42,775 nucleotides of DNA from Streptomyces thinghirensis (GCA_021502835.1 JAKFGP010000053.1:1-42775); one strand, 5' to 3'; positions 8,367 through 17,792 are shown, counted from the stretch's first letter. The notes: generated by a model from the letters alone, not told the origin. Numbers and translations: made by a program.

Positions 8367-9668
8367 ATGGCAGCGGGCGCCCCCGGATCTTCGTCTCCCA
8401 CCTCTCCGGCATCGCCGTCTTCGACCCGGCCAGGCGACCAGGTGGGACGCGTGCGCGATCTGGTCGTCATGCTCCGCGTCGCCCGCAAACCACCGCGGGT
8501 GCTCGGCCTGGTCGTCAGAACTCACCACCGCCGCCGCATCTTCCTGCCGACGGCCGGGTCACCGGCATCGAGTCCGGCCAGGTCATCACCACCGGCGTGG
8601 TCAGCGGTCCAGCACTTTAAACCAGCGGCCCAGCCCGAAGCACCTCGTCTTCGGCGAGCTGCTCGACCGGCAGGTCACCCTCACCGAGACGGGCGAGGAG
8701 GTCACCGTGCTGGACCTGTCGGTGCGTAGCAGCTGCCCGCCCGCCGGGACTGGGAGATCGACAAGGTCTTCGTCCGCAAGGGGAGGAAGAGCGGCGCCTT
8801 AGGCGGGATGAGGGCGAGACGCTGACCGTCGAGGTGGTCCGGCGTCACCGGCTTCTCCGTGGAGGGCAGGGGGCGGGGCGCCGAGAACCTCCTCGCCACC
8901 TTCGAGCAGCTGCGCCCGCCGACCTCGCCAACGTCCTGCACCACCTGTCACGCCAAGCGCCGCGCGGGGTCGCCGCCGCCCTGGGCGGACGACCGGCTGG
9001 CCGACGTACTGGAGGAGCTGCCGGGAAGACGACCAGATCGAGATCCTCGGCAAGCTCAGGAGGAGCGCATGGCGGACGTGCTGGAGGGCGATGGACCCCG
9101 ACGAGCGGCGGCCGACCTGCTCGGCGAGCTGCCCGGGAGGACAAGAGCGGCTGCTGAGCCTGATGCAGCCCGACGACGCGGCCGGCATGCGGCGCCTGAT
9201 GGCGTACGAGGGCACACGGCGGGCGGTCTGATGACGACCGAGCCGATCGTGCTGCGGCCCGACGCGACCGTCGCGGACGCCCTGGCCCACATCCGCAACC
9301 CCGACCTGTCCCCGGCGCACGCGGCCCAGGTCTACGTCTGCCGGCCGCCCGAGGAGACCCCGACCGGCAAGTACCTGGGCACGGTCCATTTCAGCGCCTG
9401 CTGCTGACCCCCGTACACGCTGGTCGGCTCGATCATCGACGACGACCTGCAACCCTGGACCCGGACGCCGCGCTGCCCGTGGTCGCCGGGTTCTTCGCCG
9501 CGTACGACATTGGTCGCGGCGCCCGTCGTCGGACGATTCCGGGTCGCTGCTGGGCGCGGTCGCCGTGGACGACGGTGTACTGGACCCACATGCTGCCCGA
9601 CGACTTGGCGGGAGACCGAGTACCACCTGGAGGAGACGACGGGTGAGGTGACTGCCGATGGTGCCTGA
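8367..9668 (+). CDS. Soluble PRC-barrel / MgtE_N / CBS protein (no channel domain)
   Basis: The ATG at 8367 follows GAAAGGAG. Domain order is: an N-terminal PRC-barrel-like region (about residues 8-90, SGIAVFDPAGDQVGRVRDLV and PRVLGLVV); an MgtE_N superhelix (about 170-270, with ENLLATFEQLRP, DDRLADVLEELP, DQIEILG, LGELPEEDKERLLSLMQPDD); and a CBS pair (about 285-420, TAGGLMTTEPIVLRPDATVA, SIIDDDLQPLDPDAALPVVA, LLGAV-VDDVLDHMLPDDW). MgtE_N and CBS are the magnesium-sensing cytosolic parts of MgtE channels, but the five-helix membrane pore is absent. It ends at the TGA 9666-9668, overlapping the DUF1003 start by 11 bases. I infer a cytosolic magnesium or nucleotide sensor working with its DUF1003 neighbour. 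Many indels are present. Confidence 0.8.
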
Positions 9669-10256
9669 GCGCGAGACCCCGCCCCGTGAGCGTGCCGCGT
9701 CGGGAGCCACGGCGGCCTCCGTACCCGGGCCCGCCTGGACCAGCCCGCCCGCACCGCGCCGCGGGCAGCGCCCGAGTGGGACCCGGAGTCCTTCCGGCCG
9801 ACTGTCGGAGCGCGTCGCGCGGTTCCTGGGCACCGGGCGGTTCATCGTCTGGATGACCGTCGTCATCATCCTCTGGGTGTGTGTGGAACGTGTCCGCGCC
9901 GAGCAGCCTGCGCTTCGACCAGTACCCGTTCATCTTCCTGACGCTGATGCTGTCCTTCAGGCCTCTACCGGCCCCGCTGATCCCTCCTCAGCGCAGAACC
10001 GGCAGGACGACCGGGACCGGGTCAACCTGGAGCAGGACCGCAAGCAGAACGAGCGGTCGATCGCCGACACCAGTACCTGACCCGCGAGATCGCCGCCCTG
10101 CGCATCGGCCTGGGCGAGGTCGCGACGAGGGACTGGATCCGCTCCGAGCTGCAGGACGTGCTCAGGGACCTGGAGGAGCGGCAGAACGGCACCACCCCCG
10201 ATCGCGGGGTGTACCCGGCGGATCGGTCCCGGGGCGGTGACGTACACGACCGCTGA
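9658..10256 (+). CDS. DUF1003 membrane protein
   Basis: The ATG at 9658 lies inside the end of the MgtE-CBS gene, so the two are translationally coupled. The first 60 residues are proline/arginine-rich and probably disordered. Then SERVARFLGTGRFIVWMTVV leads into two membrane helices (IVWMTVVIILWV and the segment after RFDQYPFIFLTLMLS) joined by a short loop with the conserved Asn-Val region. The C-terminus is a charged coiled coil (LAQNRQDDRDRVNLEQDRKQ, LTREIAALRIGLGEVATRDW, LRDLEERQNG). This is the standard DUF1003 layout. Function is unknown, but the family is repeatedly found beside MgtE/CBS genes in actinobacteria. It ends VHDR at the TGA 10254-10256. Several indels are present. Confidence 0.75.
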
Positions 10257-10302
10257 CGGGGCTTTTCCGTGCCCGGTGGGCGGCGCCGACGCCATCGACC
10301 CT

Positions 10303-11447
10303 ATGGCTACGGAAGACGCGGTGCGTGAAGCACTGGCGACGGTGAACGACCCCGAGATCAACCGGCCCATCACCGAGCTGGGGATGGTCAAGTCGGTGGA
10401 GATCGGCGCGGACGGGGGCGGTCGCGGTCGCCGTGTACCTGACGGTCTCCGGCCTCCCCATGCGGGACACCATCACGCAGCGCGTGACGGACGCGTGTCG
10501 CGGGTCAGGGTGTCACGCGTGTCGACGTCGAGCTGGACGTGATGAGCGACGAGCAGCGCAAGGAGCTGGCGAACGCCCTGCGCGGCGGCCAGACCGAGCG
10601 CGAGGTGCCCCTTCGCCAAGCCGGGCAGCCTGACCCGGGTGTACGCGGTCGCCTCCGGCAAGGGCGGCGTCGGCAAGTCCTCGGTGACGGTGAACCTGGC
10701 GGCGTCGATGGCGGCGGACGGCCCTGAAGGTCGGTGTCGTGGACGCCGACATCTACGGCCACTCCGTGCCGCGCATGCTCGGCGCCGACGGGCGGCCCAC
10801 CCAGGTCGAGAACATGATCATGCCGCCTTCGGCCAACGGGGTGAAGGTCATCTCGATCGGCATGTTCACCCCCGGGAACTACGCGCCGGTCGTCTGGCGC
10901 GGCGACGCTAACACCTCCCAGCTCCAGCAGTTCACTGGCGGACGTGTACTGGGGCGACCTGGACGTCCTGCTGCTCGACCTGCCGCCCAGGAACCGGCGG
11001 CATCGCGATCTCCGTCGCGCAGCTCGTGCCGAACGCCGGATCCTGGTCGTGACGACCCCTCAGCAGGCGGCCGCCGAGGTGGCGGAGCGGGCGGGGTGCC
11101 ACCGCCGTCCAGACCCACCAGAAGATCGTCGGCGTGGTCGGGAGCATGTCACGGGCTGCCCTGCCCCGCACTGCGGCAGATGGTCGACGTCTTCGGCACC
11201 GGCGGCGGTCAGTCGGTCGCCGACGGCCTGACCCGCACCACGGGCGCGTCGGTGCCGGTCCTCGGCTCCATCCCGATCGACGTCCGCCTGCGCGAGGGGG
11301 CGGCGACGGAGCCAGCCGTCGTCCTGACCGACCCGGACTCCCAGCGGGCGCGGCCCTGCGCTCGATCGCCGGGAAGCTGGGCGGGCTTTTTGCAGCGCGG
11401 CCTCTCGAGGCTGTCGCTGGGCATCACGCCGAAGAACAGGTTCCTGA
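10303..11447 (+). CDS. mrp: Mrp/ApbC/Nbp35-type P-loop iron-sulfur cluster carrier ATPase
   Basis: The ATG at 10303 gives MATEDAVREALATVNDPEIN, an N-terminal DUF59/MIP18-like domain (residues about 1-95). The ATPase domain follows: VYAVASGKGGVGKSSVTVNL is the deviant Walker A (about residue 115), VVDADIYGHSVPRMLGADG is switch I, LLLDLPPGTGD is read across a break, and LPCPHCG with MVDVFGTGGGQSVADGL contains the CxxC expected to hold a bridging 4Fe-4S cluster in the dimer. The C-terminus reads LSLGITPKNRF and stops at 11445-11447 after one extra base. Length is about 381 residues. It assembles or transfers iron-sulfur clusters in the cytosol. The stretch after VVWRG (about 10900-10920) departs from the usual PMLHRAL by more than an indel. 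Confidence 0.85.
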
Positions 11448-11478
11448 CGCTCCGTACGGGACTGTACGTACGGGGCTG

Positions 11479-11504
11479 GGGCGCTGTCCGCCGGGACGGC
11501 GCCC
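11479..11504. terminator. Rho-independent terminator after mrp
   Basis: GGGCGC...TCC (11479-11489) pairs with GGAC...GCGCCC (11494-11504) around a 4-base loop, an 11-bp stem followed by TTCT. It lies 32 bases after the mrp stop and 56 bases before the end of the convergent gene. Confidence 0.8.
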
Positions 11505-11559
11505 TTCTCGTATGCGCCCGGCGCCCGCGCGTACGACGGCTGAGGCGTACGCGGCGATG

Positions 11560-12215
11560 TCACTTGACCACGGAGAAGGCCAGCCCGTACGCGCTCACGC
11601 CCTGCCGTAGGCGCCCAGGTGGACGCCCTGCTCGGTGGAACCGGCGAGCACCCAGCCGAACTCGACCCGGTAGTGGAACCGCGTCGGCACGCCGTCCACG
11701 GGGGAGGGACAGCGTCGACCAGTCCTCTCCGCCGAGATCGTCGGCGAGGACCCACGCGGTCTCCGTCTGCTGCTCCAGCCAGTCGTCGCGCAGCGAGTGG
11801 TCCATCTGGCCCGGCCAGGTGAAGGACAGCAGCCCCACCCCGGCGAGCCACGCCGCCGACGACACCGGGTGGCCTCCAGCAGCCCCCAGTGCCGTCGGCG
11901 CTGCACCGGTCGGGGTTGGCCGCGACGGTCACGACGACCGCGAACTTCTCCTTGGCGTCCTGCTCGTCGCCGGCCACGTGCTCGTTGCGCACCGAAGGTT
12001 CGTCGCCGTGCCCGATCGAGCCGTGCTCCACCGCCCCGTCGGCCGCCGTACCGACCTGCATCAGCCAGCGCCGCCCGTGAAGGCCTCGTCGAGGGCCGTA
12101 CCACGGGAAGGGCGCACGCAGGTAGGCCGTCGATCGTCCAGCCGGGCGGAGGGGACCTCTTGTCCATCCTCCGTGCCCCGGCGTCTGCGCGACCGCCCTG
12201 ACTCGTCGTCTCCAT
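11560..12215 (-). CDS. Hypothetical protein, streptomycete-type
   Basis: Read across at least three breaks from the ATG at 12213-12215, the protein begins METTSQGGRADAGARRMDKR and continues through PPPGWTIDGLPACALPV. The middle has AADGAVEHGSIGHGDEPSVR, NEHVAGDEQDAKEKFAVVVT and VAANPDRCSADGTG. The end reads FTWPGQMDHSLRDDWLEQQT, ETAWVLADDLGGEDWSTLSL, FHYRVEFGWVLAGSTEQGVH, LGAYGRGVSAYGLAFSVVK. Length is about 218 residues, acidic, with no signal or membrane helix. The tryptophan-rich beta-strand pattern of the C-terminal half suggests a compact beta domain. I know of no function. It converges on mrp and lies downstream of tatB on the same strand, but a 242-base gap with a 9-bp inverted repeat (12241-12249 with 12277-12285) separates them. 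Confidence 0.6.
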
Positions 12216-12457
12216 GTGCCCGGACGTCTCCTCGTCTCGTCGGACCGGAACGGCCCGCCCCCTTCGGGCGCACTCGTCCGGTCCGCACAACAACTCGGGC
12301 AGCGATAGCCACACCACTGGCGGCAACCGGGAAATCGCCCGGCGCGTGGGTCGCTCGGGCGTCGCCTTCAGGCCCAGTACGCCCCGTCCGGAGTGTGAGA
12401 CGCGTCACGTACGGCGAGGGAGTCGGCTCCCGCGACGTCCGCGGCCGCGGGACGGAC

Positions 12458-12915
12458 TCAGGTGGCGTCCGCGTCGAAGGGCGGGCGGTCGATCGATGGC
12501 GGGGTCTCGGGCTTCTTGGACATGTCGACGCGACCGCCGGTGGATCGGACGCCGAGGAACCGGACGGCGGCTCCGACTCGCGGCCGTGGACCGCGTCGGT
12601 GACCTCGGCCATCTCCTTCTTCAGGTCAGGTCAAGCCGTTGCGGATCTTCATGGCCCCAGCTCGCTCGTTGCTCCAACTGCTTTGCGGATGAACGTCTTG
12701 GGGTTGGGTCCTCTCGAACTCGAAGTCCTTGAACTCGGGCCCACTCCTGCTGGCGGATGTCCCCTTCTTGGCGCTGTCCGAGAACTCCCGGATCTTTCGG
12801 ATTGATTGCGGGTCACGTCCTGGATGACCTTTGGGAGCTTCTCCGGACCAAAGGCGACGAGCACGGCGAGGACGACGAGCGTCACCAGCTCTAGTGCGCC
12901 TATGTCATTACTTTC
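12458..12915 (-). CDS. tatB: Twin-arginine translocase subunit TatB
   Basis: The protein starts NDIGALELVTLVVLAVLVAF, one membrane helix, then GPEKLPKVIQDVTR, the TatA/B hinge with the invariant FGPEKLP pattern and amphipathic helix. After breaks it continues DLNPKTFIRK-like and LKKEMAEVTDAVHGRESEPP, and ends DRPPFDADAT at 12458-12460, about 150 residues. TatB receives twin-arginine substrates with TatC. The start codon is not readable: the two codons before Asn (12910-12915) read GAAAGT where GTGTTC-like sequence is usual, so the start is probably hidden by errors. Placement after htrA in a sigma/anti-sigma operon matches the mycobacterial sigE-rseA-htrA-tatB order. A 144-base gap with an 8-bp inverted repeat separates it from htrA. 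Confidence 0.8.
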
Positions 12916-12944
12916 GGCTCGCTTGGGATGTCCGGGCCGCCACC

Positions 12945-12979
12945 ACGGTACCCCGCCGGCCCCATCCGACCGGTACCGT
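12945..12979. repeat. Inverted repeat between htrA and tatB
   Basis: ACGGTACC (12945-12952) and GGTACCGT (12972-12979) form perfect 8-bp arms around 19 bases, just before tatB. It may be an attenuator that lowers tatB expression relative to htrA, or an operator for a separate tatB promoter. Confidence 0.45.
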
Positions 12980-13059
12980 CCCGTGAAGCCCCGAGTGCGT
13001 GTATGCGGACGCTTTCGGGTGTTTGCCTTCCTGGCCCCTTGTGGGGACCTGCGCAGCAC

Positions 13060-14949
13060 TCAGTCCCCGGAGGAGCCGAGCACCAGTGGACAACTCGTCT
13101 CCTTGCCGTCGCGCTCCAGCGTCAGTTCCAGGCGGTCGCCGGGGCGGTGGGCGCGGGTCGCGACGATGAGTTCCTCGCCGGAGTGCACGCGCCTGCCGTC
13201 GACGGCGGTGATCACGTCCCCCGGCTCGATGCCGGCCTTCGCCCAGGGCCGCCCGTGGTGACCGCGGGTCCGCCGTCGCTGCCCTTGGCGCCGACGCGGG
13301 CGCCGTCGCCCAGTAGTTCATGTCGAGGTGTGATGCCGATGACCGGGTGGGTGGCCTTGCCGGTGTTGATCAGTTCCTCGGCGACGCGCTTGCCCTGGTT
13401 GATGGGGATGGCGAAGCCGAGCCCTATGGAGCCGGCCTGGCCGCCGTCCAGATCGGCGCCGCCGCCGTCTGGCGGACCGGCGGATGGCGGAGTTGATGCC
13501 GATGGCCCCTGCCCCGGGCGACGCATGGAGGGGGGCCGCCGGGTTCGCCGGAGGGTTGATGGGCGCGTCGGTCTGCCGGGGCGTCGACGGCTGAGACGTC
13601 GCTACCGCCGCCCTCCTCGCCGCCGCCGTGATGGGCCGCTCCCTTGGCGCTGATGATGCCGGGGGTGACCGTGCCGGCCAGGTCGAAGGGGGCGCCGATG
13701 GCGACGACAGGGTCGCTGAGCCGCAGTTGTCGGAGTTGCCGAGGGGCGAGGGCTGGGGCCGCTGACGCCCTTCACCTTCACCACGGCGAGGTCGTATCCG
13801 CTGTCGCGGCCGACGACCGTGGCCTCGGCGGTGTCGCCGCTGTTGAAGGTGACGGTTATCCCGCCGCCGGATCGCGCGGGCTCCACCACGTGGTTGTTGG
13901 TCAGGATGTGGCGCGGTCGTCGAGTAAGGCCGGTGCCGGTGCCGCGGCGTCGCTGCCGCTCGCGTGCAGGGTCACCACCTGGCGCAGGGCGCGGGCGGCG
14001 GTCCGGCGACGCTACCCGGCGCCCGCTCGAGCCGCTTCCTTGCCGGCCTGCGGCAGCTCACCGTCCCCACGCCGCCGTTCCGCTCCGGGTACGTACCCAG
14101 GGCGCCGCCGATGCCGCCGGAGGCCAGGGCGATCAGCAGCGCGCCGCCGACGATCACCTTTCCGGCCCGCTTACGCCGCTGCTCCCGCGTCGGCGCGCCC
14201 GCGCCGTTCTGCTGAAGGGGCGCGGCGGCGGCCAGGGCTGCCGCCCCCAGGGGTCGGTGCCTCCGGGCTGTCACCGCCCGGCCCGATGGGCGCCGGCGCC
14301 TCCGGCGGCCCCACCGCCGGGGTGAGGCCCCGCCGCTGCCGTCCGGGCCCTGCGCCGGTGTCACCGGCGGGGCGGGGCGGCGCGTCCGCCAAGGCCGGGT
14401 CGGGCATCGCCCCCGGAGGCGGAGCCTGCGGCGGCATTCGCGGTCGCCCCGGGCGCGGGGAAGCCCCGCCGCCACCGTGCCGTGCGCCGGCGTCGCGGCC
14501 GCCGGATGCTGCACCGGCGGAGCGGGGGCCCGAGGGGCCCGGCTTGCCGTACGGCGGGGTGCTGTACGGGTCGGGGTCGGTGCAGCGGCTTGGAGCGCTC
14601 GCCGACGAGGCGCGACGGGTCAGGCCGTCGTCGCCGTGCCGCCGCCGTCGACACCGCCGGAATCAGCGCGCGCGCCGCCGTTGCGGGTCGGCGTCCGTGT
14701 GTACGTCCGTCCCGGTCACCGGCCGGTCGAGTTCGTAGTCCCCTCGTCGGCCACGCGGATCGGCGCCGGGCGTTCCAGTTCGAAGTCACCCCGTCCGGTC
14801 CCGCCGGACCCGTCCGGCCGCGTCACCACCGTTGCGCGGTGGTGTGGGCCAGGCGAGGGCGTTCCAGTTCGAAGTCGCCGTCGGTCGCGTCCTCGGACGA
14901 GCGGGGACGACTCCACCACTTCGCCTTCGTGGGGCTTCCCCTCGTTCAT
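13060..14949 (-). CDS. htrA: HtrA/DegP-type membrane-anchored serine protease with PDZ domain
   Basis: The ATG at 14949 follows GGGGGAGA. The first 250 residues are a proline-rich cytoplasmic region with repeated acidic FELERP/YELDRP-type phrases. A membrane helix follows (KVIVGGALLIALASGGIGGA). The protease domain has HILTNNHVV (His) and SGYDLAVVKV (Asp). The serine loop should read NPGNSGGP, but at 13532-13560 the text reads as NP..GEPGGP, one base short at the Ser codon. A PDZ domain ends the protein (KAGIEPGDVITAVDGRRVHS, GDRLELTLERDGKEMSTGLV, LGSSGD). It should degrade or hold misfolded proteins outside the membrane during envelope stress. Length is about 629 residues. Its ATG overlaps the anti-sigma stop. 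Confidence 0.85.
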
Positions 14950-16036
14950 TCTCTCCCCCGCAAGCTGGCCGCAGATCGTCGGCTCCAAGGGCTCTGGTGC
15001 CACCGGATTCAATCGGGTTCGCGGGTCGGCGCGCAGAGTCCGGTCAGGGAGCCGGACGGGCGGGAGGCGTCGGGGGATGCCGCCGGGTAGGGGGACGGGA
15101 CCGGGTCGGGGACGGGGCGCGGCGAACAGGCCTGGCGGCCTGACCTCCGGGACCGTCGACCAGGAGGACAGGGCCAGTGGCGGAACGGCTTCGAGCGGAC
15201 GTATCAGCGGGGACATGGCGGCGGCACCGGCCGTCACCGGCGTCGTCGGCTCACGCGCGGCTCTGCTGCCTCGGATCGGCGCCGGCGGGGCGGGCAGCCC
15301 GGGCAGCAGCGGCGCGAACATCGTGGTGGGGCGCGACCGGGGTGTCGCCGAGCAGCCGCTGCCCCTGGACCTGCCCGAGCAGCGGACCGCGGCGGCGCTG
15401 GTTCTCGGGCCCGTGACCGCTCGCGCGCCCTGGGTGCGCATCGGCGTCACATTGCTGCCGCTGCCGGGCGCGGGCCTCCGTGGTGGTGTCCGGCATGCCG
15501 GCGGTGACACCGCCAGCGCGATCGCGTGCCAGCGACACCGCGCCGGCGGCCGCGCAGGCGAACCGCAGACCGCGCGAGGACGACCGCTCGGGACTCGTGC
15601 CGGCTCACGTCGTGGATCCGGAAGCCCCTGGCCGGCGAGGAGGGCGAACGCACGGTGGAGTACGGCCGGCGGGGACGTAGTCGGGACTCGGACCGCTCGC
15701 CGCCGCTTCGTGCCGAGAGACCCGTCGAGGCCACCCGGCGAGACCCTCCGCCGCCGCAGCGGCGAGCCGCCGCAAAATCCGCTGTCTGCCGCCCACGGGA
15801 AGCCCCTGGAGACGGGGCGCGGCGCTCCTGGTTTGACGCAACCGCAGGCCGCTTCCGCGAGCCGTTCTTCAGGCGGCGCTGCGCGTCCGCTTCCGCCTTG
15901 CACTTCGGGCAGGTACGGCCACGTGCGCCAGTACACGCTCACGCGTGTCATGCCGGAGCCCCATCCACCAGGAGGTCGGTCTCCCCGAATGCTGCTCTAC
16001 GGGGCGCCCCTCGGAGTCCGGCCGTGATCCACTCAC
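14946..16036 (-). CDS. Zinc-containing anti-sigma factor (RseA-like, ZAS type)
   Basis: The GTG at 16034-16036 starts [16 protein letters not shown] and overlaps the sigma stop in GTGA. After breaks the sequence reads [13 protein letters not shown] then [16 protein letters not shown], the HxxxCxxC zinc motif of ZAS anti-sigma factors at about residues 40-48. One membrane helix follows ([18 protein letters not shown], read across breaks), then a long Pro/Ala/Gly-rich outer region. The frame that ends in the TGA at 14946-14948 overlaps the htrA ATG in ATGA, which I take as the true end; length is about 363 residues. It should bind and silence the adjacent ECF sigma factor in the cytoplasm. It is very heavily frameshifted, so the outer domain is uncertain. 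Confidence 0.7.
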
Positions 16037-16831
16037 GCGCTCGTGCCCCCCTCACTCCCAATGCGGGAACACGGGCCGCGAACGACGCCGGCGCTGGCGG
16101 CACTGCGCGGGAGGCCGGTGCGCGAGGAATGCGCCTTGCGCAGCTGGGAGCGGCGGCGGTGGACCGGGAGCGGACCGTACCGGGCTTGACGCCGGGGTCG
16201 CGGCGATCTTTCCTCGCACGACGGCCTCGATGTCGCACAGACCACGGCGGCGCGGAACTCGGGCGCGAGGGTGTCGCAGCGCCTGCTGGACGTCCGCGTC
16301 GAAGTGGGCGTCGTGGAAGACCTGCTGCGGGTTGGGCTCCTTGCCTGGGCGGCTGCCGCTCGGCCGTCGTCGTCGCCGAGCGCGTCGAAGCTGGATGCGC
16401 TGCTTGCGCCGGACCATGTCCAGGAAGGGTGGTGGTGATGCGGTGGAGCCAGCCCTCGAAGGTGCCCGGCGTGTGGGTCGACAGCGACCTGAAGACGCGG
16501 ACGAAGACCTCCTGGGTGAGGTCCTCGACGTCATGCTGGTTGCCGGTGAGGCGGTAGGCGAGGCGGTAGACCCGGCCGCTGTGGGTGCTGACGATCTCCT
16601 CCCAGGTGGGCGGAGTCCACGCCTGCCCGTCCGCGTCGCTGGAGAAGGTCGCGGTCTGGGCGTGTCCCGTGGTGGGACCGTTCGCGTGGCTGTGGTCTGC
16701 GGCGGTGTCGTTCACGGATTTCGGCCTGCCTGCCGATCCGAGGAAGCGCCGCAGCACCCTCCCCGATCCGCGGGTACGGCCGCACCTCCCCTGTCGGCTC
16801 TGGTGGTGTCCAGTGGAGCCCCTACCGCCAC
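16033..16831 (-). CDS. ECF RNA polymerase sigma factor, orthologue of mycobacterial SigE
   Basis: Region 2 is clear: [40 protein letters not shown], then [10 protein letters not shown]. Region 4 appears across breaks as LCDIEGLSYEEIAATLGVKP followed by GTVRSRIHRGRSQLRKA. A GTG at 16829-16831 with GGAG upstream gives [20 protein letters not shown]; one indel later it joins [18 protein letters not shown]. The frame is open further upstream, so an earlier start is possible. About 266 residues to the TGA at 16033-16035. It directs RNA polymerase to envelope-stress promoters, including probably its own (16990-17016). I give no symbol because sigE in Streptomyces names a different gene. At least four indels are present. 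Confidence 0.85.
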
Positions 16832-16989
16832 CTCGCCCGTTAGCTCCGGATAAGCGGTTTTACGAGAATTTGATCTGGGCCGGCACGGCGGCTCGTACGG
16901 CTGCGTCAGCACTTGCTGGGCGCCCTGGTCCATCCGCCACCCCCGTCGCAGCCCCAGCCGCTCGGTCGTCTCTTTTACTCTCTCCTTTA

Positions 16990-17016
16990 AACGACCGGTC
17001 CCATCTGCGGGTTCCC
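16990..17016 (-). promoter_or_regulatory. Candidate ECF-type autoregulatory promoter
   Basis: On the minus strand GGGAAC (17016 to 17011) is followed after 17 bases by CGTT (16993 to 16990). Counting the next C, the layout is GGGAACC-N16-CGTT, very close to the published mycobacterial SigE-type consensus. It points into the sigma operon, with an expected start near 16982 and a leader of about 150 bases. Confidence 0.6.
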
Positions 17017-17067
17017 GACGCCAACGGATACAGTCACGCCGAGGCAACGACGGGGACAGGAGAGGTC

Positions 17068-17703
17068 ATTACCGGCAACCGGCAAGACGAGCTGGGGCGT
17101 TCGCCGACGCCTATGTCGCCGAGGACGACGCGCTGCTCTGGGCACGCGACCGGGCCCGGGACGCGGGCCTGCGTTCGGTGGACTCCTGGCACGGGCTCCG
17201 CGCTGGGGTTGCTCGCCGCCGCCGTGGACGCCAAGGCCGTCGCCGGAGATCGGCACCGGCTGCGGCGTCTCCGGGATCCATCTGCTGCACGGCATGCGGC
17301 CGGACGGGGTACTGACCACGGTCGACCCGGAGCCGGGCACCAGCAGTTCGCCCGCCAGGCCTTCCGGGCCGCCGGCTTCGCCAGCAACCGCGCCCGTTTC
17401 ATTCCGGGCCGCGCCCTGGACGTCCCTGCCCCGGCTCGCGGACGCCGGTTACGACCTGGTCTTCTGCGACGGCGACCGCCTGGAGTACCTGGACTATCTC
17501 GCTGAATCGTTGCGCCTGCTGCGCCCCGGAGGTCTCGTCGCCTTCGAGGGTGTCTTCGGCGCCGGCCGGACGATCGACTCCGGACCGCAGCCCACCGAGG
17601 TGCTGCGACTGCGGGAAGTACTGCGCGCGGTGCGCGAGAACCAGAGCTGGTGCCGTCGCTGCTGCCGGTGGGCGACGGGCTGCTGTGTGCCGTCAAACGG
17701 TGA
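17068..17703 (+). CDS. SAM-dependent O-methyltransferase (family 3)
   Basis: The sequence reads ITGNRQDELG, then FADAYVAEDDALLWARDRAR, LGLLAAAVDAKAV, IGTGCGVSGIHLLHGMRPDG (SAM-binding glycine loop, read across a break), VLTTVDPEP, ASNRARFIPGRALDV and AGYDLVFCDGDRLEYLDYLA with the acidic metal/SAM residues. RLLRPGGLVAFEGVF and LLPVGDGLLCAVKR end the protein at 17701-17703. It has about 211 residues, similar to caffeoyl-CoA/catechol O-methyltransferases and to mycobacterial Rv1220c (from memory). The substrate is unknown. No ATG, GTG or TTG lies near the start; an AGGAGAGG site precedes GTCATT, so either a damaged GTG or a rare ATT start is used. It diverges from the sigma operon. Confidence 0.8.
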
Positions 17704-17744
17704 ACGACCGGCCCGAGGGCCCGCGGGAGAAAACCCGTGATCTC

Positions 17745-17792
17745 ACGTGAAAAAGAAAAACAATCACCCCGGCACCATGTCCGGTACCGGGG
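17745..17792 (-). terminator. Rho-independent terminator of the DUF3117 gene
   Basis: On the minus strand a 10-bp stem (17792-17783 with 17776-17767, one G-T pair) with a 6-base loop is followed by TGATTG and a T-rich tract at 17760-17747. It is the most classical intrinsic terminator in the window and lies 29 bases after the DUF3117 stop. The OMT gene converges on it. Confidence 0.85.

Noticed and set aside
10739..12805. A 688-codon plus-strand open frame from inside mrp through the convergent genes
   Set aside because: Only the first part is real Mrp sequence. The rest is arginine/proline-rich shadow of the minus-strand unknown gene and tatB.
14477..16027. A 516-codon plus-strand open frame opposite htrA and the anti-sigma gene
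   Set aside because: The composition is typical antisense shadow of a high-GC coding strand, with no family match and no ribosome site.
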